This document shows positions 9,144 through 17,943 of a stretch of 64,000 nucleotides of DNA, one piece after another (within the stretch, counting starts at the first letter, position 1; every line of letters begins with the position of its first letter). The stretch covers positions 36,168 to 100,167 of the forward strand of contig NZ_WQGO01000010.1 of the NCBI RefSeq assembly GCF_013034685.1, written 5' to 3'. Below the pieces are notes generated by a model that worked only from the letters and a program-made list of their open reading frames with translations, made no database searches and was not told the DNA's origin. This stretch comes from Ruegeria lacuscaerulensis. GTDB taxonomy: Bacteria; Pseudomonadota; Alphaproteobacteria; Rhodobacterales; Rhodobacteraceae. Position numbers and translations under genes: made by a program.

Positions 9144-10454
9144 ATGCGTGACCACACCGACCTTCAAGCTATGAACGAACGAAGCCTGGCCCAACAGGCT
9201 GCCGTCCGCCGCGCTACTTTCTCGCCCGCTGACGAGAAAGTGCTTCGACCATTCTCGATCTGGGAAATTAGCCAGTTCATGTTTGATGTCCCGGCGGACA
9301 CCTTGAGAAAGAAGTTGGCCGAAGATCCGTCTCTTCCGCAAGGGGCGACTGAAGATGATGGGCGGCAAAGATGGTTTTCTCTGGCTGAGATAAATGAGTT
9401 GAGACGGCGCCTGAGATTTAGAGGTAAAAGCCTTCTGCCTCAAAGGCCGGCAGGCCGGGCTATGAGAGTAGCGGTTTCGAACTTTAAGGGTGGTGTCGGC
9501 AAAACTGTCGTTGCCCAGCACTTGGCGAATGCGGCCGCGCTTGATGGTTACCGTGTTCTGGTGGTGGATTTCGACCCCCAGGCGACACTCACGCATTCGA
9601 TGGGTCTGGCTGAAGTTAGAGAGTGGAATACTGTCTGGGGCATTATGTGCCGCGATCTCTGCCGTGAGGCGAACCGGATCGCGGACGAATATGATGATCC
9701 CGCAGATTGCCCCTACCCTACTGCCGACGAATTGCCTGAAGATGTTCAGTCGATTGGCGCGCAACGTGTACAAGACTTCATTCAAAGAACTTCTTGGTCG
9801 ACGATCGACATCATCCCGAGCTGTGCGAACGCGGCCTTCGTTGAATTTGCGTCCGCTCAGTACAGGTCCATTCATAAGGCATGGAGTTTTTTTGGATGCG
9901 TAGCAAGATATCTCGATGAGTTGCCTGACGACCAATATGATTTGATTGTTTTCGATTGCCCGCCGGCAATTGGATACCAGTCTTTGAATGCGGCCTTTGC
10001 TGCTGACATCCTCTATATTCCGTCTGGTCCTGGTTATTGGGAGTATGACAGCACAACGAGTTATCTTGGTCAGCTTGGCGATGCCTTGGAAGACATAACC
10101 AGCGGGTTCGAACGTATTGCACAGGATGCTGGTATCACGCTTCCTAAAAGGTTCGATGACATACGTGTTCTCATGACTCGCTTCGAGGCTAGCAACTCTT
10201 TGCACGTCGCGATGATGGATGCTTTCAAAAATGTCTTCGGCGCCGATGTCTGTCAAAATCCCATCGAAATGACACGTGCGGTCGAGCAATCTGGTAGGTT
10301 CCAGATGTCTGTTTACGAGCAGGACTACAGACAGATGACTCGGGACACATGGAAACGGGCGCGTCAGTCATTTGATAATGCATACAGCGAATTTAGGGAT
10401 GTCGTCCTAAGGGCTTGGGAGGCACGTACTAAAATTGAGGAGCGGGTAGAATGA
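9144..10454 (+). CDS. parA: Plasmid partition ATPase ParA (with N-terminal DNA-binding domain)
   Basis: 436 residues. An N-terminal region (about 30-100, WEISQFMFDVPADTLRKKL) resembles the helix-turn-helix of type Ia ParA/RepA proteins, and the deviant Walker A motif KGGVGKT stands near residue 115, with downstream VLVVDFDPQATLT and IVFDCPPAIGY. ParA segregates plasmid copies and represses its own operon in type Ia systems. The stop overlaps the parB start (ATGA). The upstream repeats at 8931-9005 are candidate operator sites. Confidence 0.93.
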   Translation: MRDHTDLQAMNERSLAQQAAVRRATFSPADEKVLRPFSIWEISQFMFDVPADTLRKKLAEDPSLPQGATEDDGRQRWFSLAEINELRRRLRFRGKSLLPQRPAGRAMRVAVSNFKGGVGKTVVAQHLANAAALDGYRVLVVDFDPQATLTHSMGLAEVREWNTVWGIMCRDLCREANRIADEYDDPADCPYPTADELPEDVQSIGAQRVQDFIQRTSWSTIDIIPSCANAAFVEFASAQYRSIHKAWSFFGCVARYLDELPDDQYDLIVFDCPPAIGYQSLNAAFAADILYIPSGPGYWEYDSTTSYLGQLGDALEDITSGFERIAQDAGITLPKRFDDIRVLMTRFEASNSLHVAMMDAFKNVFGADVCQNPIEMTRAVEQSGRFQMSVYEQDYRQMTRDTWKRARQSFDNAYSEFRDVVLRAWEARTKIEERVE

Positions 10455-11503
10455 GCGGGAATAAATTTGGCTTCACTCCAATTGATGAAGATGACCTCAA
10501 GAAAACACGCCGCCGCGAAGTGGGGCCGATGGGGGCTGCGGTTCGCGAGACAGCAAACAGCCTAAATGAAAGCACTGAGAACCGTGTCGAACAGCGACGG
10601 CAAAATGCCTCCGATGCTAAGGAGTATCGTAAAGCTCGTGATGAGGGGCGAGTCTTGGTTGCGGTTGGCATCAATGAAATTCATACGACAGATCTGCCAC
10701 GAGATCGCTTGGATCTTTCGGCTGTCGCAAGTTCCGACGAGATGGATGAACTCAAGGCTTCAATTCAGGAACGCGGCCAGAAGGAGCCCATAGAGCTTTA
10801 TAAGGATTCAGATGGACGCTTCCAACTCAAAAAAGGTTGGAGACGAGTAACTGCTCTTAAGCAGCTTTATGAAGAGACCGGTGATGAACGCTTTTCCAGT
10901 GTTACGGCGCGAGTTGCCAAATCCCAGAGTGATCGCATCGACCTCTATATTGACATGGTTGAAGAGAACGTTGTTCGGGAAGACTTGACGTTTGCTGAGA
11001 TGGCGCAAGTGGCAATTCTTGCTTCTAAAGATTCAGAGTTGGGGGCAGGGGATGCAGAAGCTTTGGTCGGAAGGCTGTACTCATCCCTGCACAAGATGAA
11101 ACGCTCCTATATTCGTAGCTTTGTTTACCTGCTCAGTGAACTTGAGGGTGCGTTGCCGTTTCCAAAGAGTGTTTCCAGAAACCTTGGCGTTGAGGTTGCG
11201 CGGAAACTTCGAGCGTCATCGGCTTCAGCTGCTGCATTAAGAGATGTGTTAGTGCGCGCATCCACAGCCGGTGAGCAAAACGAAATACTTGATGCTTTCG
11301 TGGCAAGTTCTGATGCTGAACCAGCTAGCGGCAAGCGGCGTGAGAAGGTTGAGAGCGTGAAGTATGAGTTCCACGTGGGCGCTTCAAAAATCACTGCGCG
11401 CAAGGGAGAGTGCAGGATATTGTCTGGTCAGGACTTTAGTTCGATTGACCGGTCAAAGCTCCAGAGAGCGGTTGAGGCTTTCGAAGCTGTTTTGAACGAG
11501 TAG
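10451..11503 (+). CDS. parB: Plasmid partition protein ParB
   Basis: 350 residues. ParB/Srx-type core with the motifs KKGWRRVTALKQLYEE (near residue 130) and EENVVREDLTFAEMA (near 175), followed by a helix-turn-helix region. ParB binds parS centromeres and activates ParA. It is translationally coupled to parA. Two palindromes immediately after the stop are the best parS candidates. Confidence 0.92.
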   Translation: MSGNKFGFTPIDEDDLKKTRRREVGPMGAAVRETANSLNESTENRVEQRRQNASDAKEYRKARDEGRVLVAVGINEIHTTDLPRDRLDLSAVASSDEMDELKASIQERGQKEPIELYKDSDGRFQLKKGWRRVTALKQLYEETGDERFSSVTARVAKSQSDRIDLYIDMVEENVVREDLTFAEMAQVAILASKDSELGAGDAEALVGRLYSSLHKMKRSYIRSFVYLLSELEGALPFPKSVSRNLGVEVARKLRASSASAAALRDVLVRASTAGEQNEILDAFVASSDAEPASGKRREKVESVKYEFHVGASKITARKGECRILSGQDFSSIDRSKLQRAVEAFEAVLNE

Positions 11504-11518
11504 TAACCCGCGGGTTAC
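11503..11518. promoter_or_regulatory. Candidate parS site 1 (perfect 16-bp palindrome)
   Basis: GTAACCCGCGGGTTAC, a perfect palindrome overlapping the last base of the parB stop codon. Its core is repeated at 11546-11567. A site just downstream of parB is a usual parS position in type I systems. Confidence 0.5.
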
Positions 11519-11545
11519 CCATGCTCAGATTTCTTAATTTTAATG

Positions 11546-11567
11546 GCGGTAACCCACGGGTTACCGC
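11546..11567. promoter_or_regulatory. Candidate parS site 2 (22-bp dyad)
   Basis: A dyad with 10-bp perfect arms (GCGGTAACCC / GGGTTACCGC) around a central AC, sharing the GTAACCC-NC-GGGTTAC core with site 1; the centres are 46 bases apart. It could also act as a terminator hairpin for parAB, since T-rich sequence follows. Confidence 0.5.
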
Positions 11568-11587
11568 TTTCTTCGTTTAGCACCAGC

Positions 11588-12679
11588 TTACCCCAACAGG
11601 TCTGCGGCCGGGTTTTCGGCGATATCGACGTCATCGTAGTATTTCTGCGCCTGTGCCATGGAGCGGTGTAGGGACAGGCGCATGGCGGCCTGGATCGGGG
11701 CACCGTCCAGTGCGGCCTGGGTCAGAAAACCCGAGCGCAGCCCGTGGGGCGAGGCGAAGCCTTCGGGCAGCCTCGCCAGTTTCAACCGGTGCCGAACAAT
11801 CTGGTAGATCGCATCCGGGCTGAGGCGGCGCTTGAGCACCCGGTCAGCCTTGGAGATGGGTCGGAAGAGCGGCCCATCCCTGATCTGGCCCACCTCGATC
11901 CAATGCACCAGCGCCTGTGCCGCGCGGGTCTTGAGCACCAGCCGCGGGGTTTCCCTCTTTTGGGTGGTCTTGGTTTCCAGCAGCGAGATCCACACCAGAC
12001 CCTTGGCCTCGAACTCTTTCAAGGACACATCTTCCCGCATCAATCCGGTGATCTCGGACCTTCGCCGCCCGCCCGAAGCCCAACCCAGCATCAGGATCGC
12101 CCGGTCGCGGCAATCGCGCCGCGACCCCCGGCAGGTGGTCAGCAACTGCTCGAGAACATCGCGGGTAATCGGGTGCTGCGATTTTGGGGCAGGGGGCCGG
12201 GCTGTAGCCCGGCGCGCCTTGGCACGGGCCTGCTTCACCTGCGGCGCACCGAAAGGACTGGTCAGGTTCTTCATTCGATGAAAGGCAAGCCAGGAGGCGA
12301 TGCGCCGGTCCAGCGTCGAAGGGGCAGGACAGGCGAGGGACTTCCGCAGCCCCTGAGTAATCAGCGCTTCTGCGGTTTCGCGCGCCACATCCGTTTCTGG
12401 TGCGTCATTCAGATCGCGAGCGTGATCGAGAATGAAGGTGAGAGCGGTGGCCTCAGATTCCGGCCAGTCCAGCGTCGCTGCGAACCGCGCGGACTTCCAG
12501 GCGGTGATATAGAGCAGGTCGCGCTCATAAGCGCGCAGCGTATTGGCTGGCGTGCCGCGCACATAAAGATCGGTGAGCGCCTCCTGATCTTCTGCGGAGA
12601 GGGCTGGGGAGGGGCTGGGGAGGTAAGGCGCAAGGGGCTTCATGAGGCACATTCTGCGCGCATTTTCCGGCGAAATCAA
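11588..12679 (-). CDS. Tyrosine recombinase / integrase family
   Basis: 363 residues with an N-terminal core-binding region (about 30-150) and a catalytic domain. Visible residues: Arg in GGRRRSEIT, His-x-x-Arg in HGLRSGF and the final Tyr in SLHRSMAQAQKYY. An Arg/Pro-rich linker is seen near residue 155. It is convergent with parB, a neighbour common in Rhodobacterales plasmids where such enzymes may resolve dimers. Alternative starts exist at 12649 and 12640. No insertion boundary was found. Confidence 0.87.
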   Translation of the reverse strand: MISPENARRMCLMKPLAPYLPSPSPALSAEDQEALTDLYVRGTPANTLRAYERDLLYITAWKSARFAATLDWPESEATALTFILDHARDLNDAPETDVARETAEALITQGLRKSLACPAPSTLDRRIASWLAFHRMKNLTSPFGAPQVKQARAKARRATARPPAPKSQHPITRDVLEQLLTTCRGSRRDCRDRAILMLGWASGGRRRSEITGLMREDVSLKEFEAKGLVWISLLETKTTQKRETPRLVLKTRAAQALVHWIEVGQIRDGPLFRPISKADRVLKRRLSPDAIYQIVRHRLKLARLPEGFASPHGLRSGFLTQAALDGAPIQAAMRLSLHRSMAQAQKYYDDVDIAENPAADLLG

Positions 12680-12687
12680 TCAGTCAT

Positions 12688-12754
12688 GATAAGGGATACT
12701 TATCGAGTGTAACTTGAAACTGATAGCGCAACAAAAGTAACGAGCAAAAGTAAC
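12688..12754. repeat. Short repeats upstream of the integrase gene
   Basis: An inverted repeat GATAAG/CTTATC at 12688-12704 and two direct copies of CAAAAGTAAC at 12732-12741 and 12745-12754 (13-base period). Position suggests integrase operator or arm-type sites. Function not known. Confidence 0.35.
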
Positions 12755-12873
12755 AGATTTTGCGCGTAAAGTAGGTAGAGGGCTTGCGGAATAATAAAAT
12801 CGGAGGTTCTGTCGCAGGTCTGTAAACCAATTGGCATCGACATTGCGCTGGAACCGTTGGCAAACTAAATGAA

Positions 12874-13539
12874 ATGAACAGATATTTTGCCACTGAATTG
12901 CCTTTCTGGAAGTTTGCCAGAAACACGCTGATCGTCAGTTGCCTTGCGTTGTTTCCGCTGTTGGCCATCTTCGTTTTGCGCACGCCGGGCTTTGCGACGC
13001 ACCTCCTGAACAGTGGTCCCGCGTTTGTTCGGTTTTTGCGTCAGGTGGTGACGAATGGGTTGCCGGTCGTTTTCCTTTTAAATTATCTCAGCTTTTTTCT
13101 TTTCGCCGTTGGGGTAAGGGCGCGGGGCAGGGGGGCCATCCCGGCCCGGTATCTGCTAATTGACCTGCTGCTACGGGCCGTCCTGTTCATCGCGCTGCAC
13201 GCGCTGATCTACGCGCTTTCGGCAGACTGGTTCGGGTCTTTCGGCGGTGATCCCGTAGTGGCGTTGCGGGTAGTCGGTCCGACGCTGGTACGCTCCGCCT
13301 ACTTCGAGAACATCTCAGGCGTTTACCTGTACGCCACGCTGGTCGGAGCGCTGCCGCTATACCTATCCGTCGTTCAGAGCCAGATCGCCCACGGTACTGG
13401 ATTTGCAGCCCAACTGGCACGTCGCGTACCTGGGCGCGGCGGACCTGTGACATTGGCCCTGCTACTGATGGCGGTGTCAGTGGTCGTTCTGACCACCGCG
13501 GCGGCGCTGATTGTCCGTTTACAGTCGGTTTGGGGCTGA
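12874..13539 (+). CDS. Hypothetical multi-spanning membrane protein
   Basis: 221 residues, unrecognised. About five hydrophobic segments are seen (near residues 15-35, 60-80, 98-115, 148-165 and 190-212). No catalytic motif or metal-ligand cluster. It is convergent with the transporter-like gene (5 bases apart) and precedes the copper region, but nothing shows a shared role. Confidence 0.65.
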   Translation: MNRYFATELPFWKFARNTLIVSCLALFPLLAIFVLRTPGFATHLLNSGPAFVRFLRQVVTNGLPVVFLLNYLSFFLFAVGVRARGRGAIPARYLLIDLLLRAVLFIALHALIYALSADWFGSFGGDPVVALRVVGPTLVRSAYFENISGVYLYATLVGALPLYLSVVQSQIAHGTGFAAQLARRVPGRGGPVTLALLLMAVSVVVLTTAAALIVRLQSVWG

Positions 13540-13543
13540 AGGG

Positions 13544-14653
13544 TCAGAACGCCCTGCGTATCGCGAAGGAGACTGCGTAATCGCGTTCAAGCTGGGGCCC
13601 ATCCAGATCTTGATACACAGGGATCACGCCCTCGATACCCAGGCGCGTGCCCGCCAAAACGCCCGACCCCGGCACAAGGTAATTCACTCCGATTCCGATA
13701 CTCAGAAACTGGCCGCCGCGCAGGGTCGGATCAGCGGTGGGCACCATGCCTGGGTTCAGGCGCGCATCCGACCCGTCAATGTTTTCCACGATGTCGCCGA
13801 CCACCCGCAACGAGGAGCTGAACTGGTCATTCCAGCGCCGTGCACCCCAAACTGTTGCTGAATAGACGTCACCCAAGGTGTAACCGGCATCATTCTCACC
13901 CATCCGGATCACGGCGGCCAGCTGGGCGCCCCAAGACCAATCCGCGTTCTGGCCCGTATAGGTGACGCCCGGCAGCAGGTCGTAGGTGCCTGAACCCAGT
14001 TGCATGGGGTAGGGCAGCAGCTGGTCCGGCCCAGCTGGCGTGGTGTCGGTCTCGTCTATCGAGCCAGTCGGCAGACTGAGGCCAAGAGATAGTTCCAGCA
14101 CCTGCCCGTCGGATTTGTAGATATCATATCCGCCGATGATCTTCAGATCGCCAAACCCCTGTGCCCTGGTCTTAAAGGTCTGGCCCATGCGGGTCTGGTG
14201 CTTCATCGTCTTGCGGGTATAGGGCAGCATCGCCATCACCGAGATCTCGTCGGTCACACCGTACATCAGGCCGACCATCGCCATGTTCATGCTCATGCTG
14301 AGCGGCGCGATCGGATACTGCGACAGAACGTTCGAGGTAGACAGCGACTGCGTTCCGGTACGATTTCCGTCCATCTCCATGTTCATGTAAGAGAACACAG
14401 GCATCAAAACACCCTCGGGTGGATGCATACCGCCAACGACACCCGTTGGCGGCACCGCGTCGGGGCGCATCATCCTGGACATGCTTCCCATACCTGACAT
14501 GTTGCTGGAGGCTTGCGGGTTCATCGCCACGTTGTCAGCCGGACGGGTTTCCGGTTGGGCCATGGCAGTTGACCCAAGGCTCAGCCCCCCAGCCAGTATT
14601 ACAGCCTGGAGGCGTTGCCAGACGCACGTAATCTTGCTGTTGCTCCGTGTCAT
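13544..14653 (-). CDS. Outer-membrane transporter-like beta-barrel protein with Met-rich N-terminus
   Basis: 369 residues. A signal peptide ends near STAMAQ; a Met-rich stretch follows (SSNMSGMGSMSRMMRPDA, near residue 50), then alternating hydrophobic strands ending in SFAIRRAF with a C-terminal Phe as in outer-membrane barrels. It resembles the proteins annotated as meta-pathway phenol-degradation-type transporters that recur in metal-resistance islands. GAGGG precedes the ATG at a good distance. A CueR-like dyad lies about 90 bases upstream, so copper induction is likely. Confidence 0.75.
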   Translation of the reverse strand: MTRSNSKITCVWQRLQAVILAGGLSLGSTAMAQPETRPADNVAMNPQASSNMSGMGSMSRMMRPDAVPPTGVVGGMHPPEGVLMPVFSYMNMEMDGNRTGTQSLSTSNVLSQYPIAPLSMSMNMAMVGLMYGVTDEISVMAMLPYTRKTMKHQTRMGQTFKTRAQGFGDLKIIGGYDIYKSDGQVLELSLGLSLPTGSIDETDTTPAGPDQLLPYPMQLGSGTYDLLPGVTYTGQNADWSWGAQLAAVIRMGENDAGYTLGDVYSATVWGARRWNDQFSSSLRVVGDIVENIDGSDARLNPGMVPTADPTLRGGQFLSIGIGVNYLVPGSGVLAGTRLGIEGVIPVYQDLDGPQLERDYAVSFAIRRAF

Positions 14654-14742
14654 GATGCCCTCGTGTTCGTTTGTTTCCTGAGTCCCTGCCCTGAAAACAA
14701 AGTGTTCGGTACGTCCATCGGTGAAGTCGAAATGGTGGGGGT

Positions 14743-14763
14743 CTCCAGCGCTGGAAGGTCAAG
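14743..14763 (-). promoter_or_regulatory. CueR-like promoter dyad A (for the 13544-14653 gene)
   Basis: On the minus strand the -35 TTGACC runs into TTCCAGCGCTGGAG, a 10-bp palindromic core. The pattern equals that of MerR/CueR copper promoters. It is back to back with dyad B. Confidence 0.7.
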
Positions 14764-14827
14764 GCCGCCGGCCAGATTTGCGCTCGTCAAGCATGCATCA
14801 GCCGAAGGGGGTGCGGCAATAATGCGC

Positions 14828-14846
14828 TTGACCCTCCAGCGCTGGA
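14828..14846 (+). promoter_or_regulatory. CueR-like promoter dyad B (for the ccmF operon)
   Basis: TTGACC followed by CTCCAGCGCTGGA, 44 bases before the ccmF start. Same core CCAGCGCTGG as dyads A and C. Confidence 0.7.
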
Positions 14847-14889
14847 TTGTCGGACAAGGCCGCAAAACCGGAAATCCGGAGGGATTGGA

Positions 14890-16884
14890 ATGATACCGGA
14901 AATCGGGCAGTTCGCCCTGGCGCTTGCCCTGGCCGTGTCCTTGGTGCAAAGCGTATTTCCCTTGATTGGAGCAGCACGGAACAATGTCATGTGGATGCGA
15001 TCGGCATCTGCGACCTCGGTCCTACTGACAGCGCTGGTTGCTATCGCCTTCGCCGCTCTGATGTGGTCCTTCGTGGTCAGCGATTTCACTGTGCTAAATG
15101 TGGCCAGCAATTCTCATTCGCTGAAACCGATGCTTTTCAAGGTGGCTGCGACCTGGGGTAGCCACGAAGGGTCGCTGCTGTTGTGGATTCTGATATTGGT
15201 GATTTTCGGGCTGGGTGTGTCTCTGTTGGCTCGGAACATCCCACTGAAACTCAAGGCGCGCACTCTGGCAGTGCAGGCCTGGATCAGCGCGGGGTTCCTG
15301 TCATTCATGCTGTTCACCTCGAACCCGTTTGACCGGGTGTTTCCGGCACCGCTGGATGGTCAGGATTTAAATCCGCTGTTGCAGGATGTCGGCCTGGCTA
15401 TGCACCCGCCGTTCCTATACCTGGGTTACGTCGGCTTCTCTATCGTATTTTCTTTCGCCGTGGCTGCCCTGATTGAGGGGCGGGTCGATCCGGCATGGGC
15501 GCGGTGGGTCCGACCCTGGACATTGGCGGCCTGGGTGTTTCTGACACTTGGTATCGTTCTGGGCAGCTGGTGGGCCTATTACGAACTGGGTTGGGGCGGC
15601 TGGTGGTTCTGGGATCCGGTCGAGAATGTCTCGTTTATGCCCTGGCTTGCTGGCACAGCGCTGTTCCATTCGGCCATTGTGACCGAAAAGCGCGGCAGCT
15701 TCAAAAGTTGGACGATCCTACTGGCCGTTTTGACCTTCTCGTTGTCCTTGTTGGGGACATTCATTGTCCGCTCAGGCTTGCTTACATCGGTCCATGCGTT
15801 TTCGGTCGATCCCGAACGCGGCATTTACATCTTGGCGCTGTTGGCTGTCGCGATCGGTGGTTCATTGACGCTGTTTGCCATACGCGCACCGGAGATGGAG
15901 GGCGGCGGTCTTTTTGCCCCGATCAGCCGCGAGGCCGGTTTGCTTATTAACAACCTGCTGCTGGCCACCGCAACGGCGACGGTTCTATTCGGTACGCTTT
16001 ATCCGCTTTTGCTTGAGGCTGTGACAGGTGAAAAGATTTCGGTTGGACCACCTTATTACAACGCCAGTTTCGTGCCGATCATGCTGGTTCTAGTCGTTGT
16101 AATGGGGATTGGGCCGCTGTTGTCATGGAAGCGGGCGGATTTGCGCGGTGTTCTGTCCCGGCTCAAATGGGTGGCCGGGGTTAGCCTGCTCGTAGCGTTG
16201 CTTGTGTGGTATCTGGATACCGGCGGCCCAGCCTTGGCGGTAGTGTCGATCGGCCTTGCGGTTTGGTTGCTGGGCGCTGTGCTGACAGAGTGGGCCAGCC
16301 GAATTAAGCTGGGTGAGGCACCGTTGGCCGAGTCCCTGCGTCGGGCCCGCAGCCTACCGCGTTCTCATTACGGCATGGTCGTGGCCCATGCGGGGTTGGC
16401 TGTCTGTATGATCGGCTTTATCGGGTCCAGCGCTTGGAAATCCGAGGTCGTGACTTTTGCCGAGCCCGGAACACAGATTGAGATAGCAGGGTTCGACGTG
16501 CGTTTTGACGGTGTGGAACAGCTTCGCGGTCCGAACTATCTGTCTCGCGCGGCCACACTGACGGTATTTCGCGATGGCGCTTATGTCACCACGCTTCAAC
16601 CCGAGCGCAGGGCCTATCTCGTGGCGGGTACCAGTACGACCGAGTCAGCAATTCGAACGACGTTGGCAGGGGACCTTTACGCCTCAATATCGGAACCGGC
16701 GGCGGAATCAGAACAGAGCAAATGGACCCTGCGTATCTTGTATGAGCCATTGGTGGTCTGGATCTGGATAGGTTCAGGATTGTTAGCATTTGGTGGTGTC
16801 TTGTCACTCTCCGATCGGCGTCTACGCGTCGGTGCACCACGAAAACGGACTGGGCAGAGCTCCGTTGCGGTGGCGGCGGAGTAG
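14890..16884 (+). CDS. ccmF: Cytochrome c maturation heme lyase subunit CcmF
   Basis: Inner-membrane protein of 664 residues that with CcmH/CcmI attaches heme to apocytochromes c in the periplasm. The WWD heme-handling motif (GWGGWWFWDPVENVSFMPWL) is near residue 240, with conserved His residues in flanking loops and many hydrophobic segments. GGAGG lies 8 bases before the ATG. It heads ccmF-ccmG-ccmH-ccmI; ccmABCDE are not in the window. The CueR-like dyad upstream suggests copper-inducible expression, which is unusual for a housekeeping system and fits a second, stress-dedicated copy. Confidence 0.95.
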   Translation: MIPEIGQFALALALAVSLVQSVFPLIGAARNNVMWMRSASATSVLLTALVAIAFAALMWSFVVSDFTVLNVASNSHSLKPMLFKVAATWGSHEGSLLLWILILVIFGLGVSLLARNIPLKLKARTLAVQAWISAGFLSFMLFTSNPFDRVFPAPLDGQDLNPLLQDVGLAMHPPFLYLGYVGFSIVFSFAVAALIEGRVDPAWARWVRPWTLAAWVFLTLGIVLGSWWAYYELGWGGWWFWDPVENVSFMPWLAGTALFHSAIVTEKRGSFKSWTILLAVLTFSLSLLGTFIVRSGLLTSVHAFSVDPERGIYILALLAVAIGGSLTLFAIRAPEMEGGGLFAPISREAGLLINNLLLATATATVLFGTLYPLLLEAVTGEKISVGPPYYNASFVPIMLVLVVVMGIGPLLSWKRADLRGVLSRLKWVAGVSLLVALLVWYLDTGGPALAVVSIGLAVWLLGAVLTEWASRIKLGEAPLAESLRRARSLPRSHYGMVVAHAGLAVCMIGFIGSSAWKSEVVTFAEPGTQIEIAGFDVRFDGVEQLRGPNYLSRAATLTVFRDGAYVTTLQPERRAYLVAGTSTTESAIRTTLAGDLYASISEPAAESEQSKWTLRILYEPLVVWIWIGSGLLAFGGVLSLSDRRLRVGAPRKRTGQSSVAVAAE

Positions 16885-16888
16885 GGCA

Positions 16889-17458
16889 ATGAAACGTCTA
16901 TTTGCACTGTTCCCAATTACGATTGCCGGCATCCTGGGTGCCTTCCTGCTATGGGGACTGAATCCCGATCGCGATCCAAACGAAATCCCGTCTGTTTTGA
17001 TCTCGCAGCCGGTGCCTGAGTTCGACTTGCCGCCGGTCGAAGGGCTGGATACCCACGGGCTGTCCAGTACCGATCTGGTGGAAAATGACGGGTCAGCTCC
17101 GATCGTGGTCAACGTGTTTGCGTCCTGGTGCGTGCCCTGCCGGGCCGAACATGCGGTGCTGACGCGTATGGTACGCGATGAGGGCATTCGCCTGATGGGC
17201 ATTAACTACAAAGACAAGCCGCAGGACGCGCGGAAATGGCTCGACGATCTGGGCAACCCTTATGAGCGCATCGGTTCCGACCTGGACGGCCGAGCCGGGA
17301 TCGAATGGGGGATTTCCGGCGTGCCGGAGACCTTTGTGATTGATGGCGCGGGCAAGGTCGTATTCCGTTTTGTCGGCCCGGTGCTGGGCGACGAGGCAAT
17401 TTCAAAGATGCGCACCGCGCTGGATCAGGCGCGGGCGGCCGGAGGAGAGGCGTCATGA
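16889..17458 (+). CDS. ccmG: Thiol:disulfide interchange protein CcmG/DsbE
   Basis: 189 residues, a membrane-anchored periplasmic thioredoxin that reduces apocytochrome CxxCH thiols. N-terminal membrane anchor (about residues 5-25); active site WCVPC in FASWCVPCRAEH near residue 78; cis-Pro loop GVPETFVID near 150. The start at 16889 lies 4 bases after the ccmF stop with a GGAG site; an upstream in-frame ATG at 16790 would overlap ccmF by 95 bases and is rejected. The stop overlaps ccmH. Confidence 0.94.
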   Translation: MKRLFALFPITIAGILGAFLLWGLNPDRDPNEIPSVLISQPVPEFDLPPVEGLDTHGLSSTDLVENDGSAPIVVNVFASWCVPCRAEHAVLTRMVRDEGIRLMGINYKDKPQDARKWLDDLGNPYERIGSDLDGRAGIEWGISGVPETFVIDGAGKVVFRFVGPVLGDEAISKMRTALDQARAAGGEAS

Positions 17459-17943
17459 TACGTCGCATTGTAATTACCGCGGTCACTCTGGCGATGCTGG
17501 TGTCGCAGCCGGCATTCGCGGTTGAGCCCGACGAGATACTTGCAGATCCGGTATTGGAAGAGCGGGCCCGGGCGATTTCGAAACAGGTGCGATGCGTGGT
17601 GTGCCAGAACCAAGACATCGACAGTTCTAACGCTGGCGTGGCGCGCGACCTTCGTCTGCTTGTGCGCGAACGGCTGGTGGCAGGCGACACGGACCAGCAG
17701 GTTATGGACTTTCTGGTTGCGCGTTATGGCGACTATGTTCTGTTCAACCCGCCATGGAAGCCATCAACTTACATTCTGTGGGTTGCGCCTATCGTCATCC
17801 TGGGGCTGGGTGGTATCGCGACTGCAGCGGTATTGACCCAAAATGCGCGCCGATATCGGAAGTCGCGAAAACAAGAGACGGAACGCGGCGCGAGCGAAGA
17901 ACGGAATCCCGAAAACCATTCACTCACGGAGCCGCACGCATGA
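17455..17943 (+). CDS. ccmH: Cytochrome c-type biogenesis protein CcmH (CcmL/CycL)
   Basis: 162 residues. Signal peptide ending PAFA, then the redox motif RCVVCQNQ near residue 44, and a C-terminal membrane segment near 105-125. It works with CcmG in apocytochrome reduction and with CcmF in heme ligation. ATGA overlaps at both ends show tight coupling with ccmG and ccmI. Confidence 0.94.
   Translation: MIRRIVITAVTLAMLVSQPAFAVEPDEILADPVLEERARAISKQVRCVVCQNQDIDSSNAGVARDLRLLVRERLVAGDTDQQVMDFLVARYGDYVLFNPPWKPSTYILWVAPIVILGLGGIATAAVLTQNARRYRKSRKQETERGASEERNPENHSLTEPHA

Noticed and set aside
9078..10289. 403-codon open frame on the minus strand opposite parA
   Set aside because: parA has full motifs on the plus strand; the antisense frame has no ribosome site or family character.
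11744..12712. 322-codon plus-strand frame opposite the integrase
   Set aside because: Integrase catalytic residues are intact on the minus strand; the antisense frame resembles no protein.
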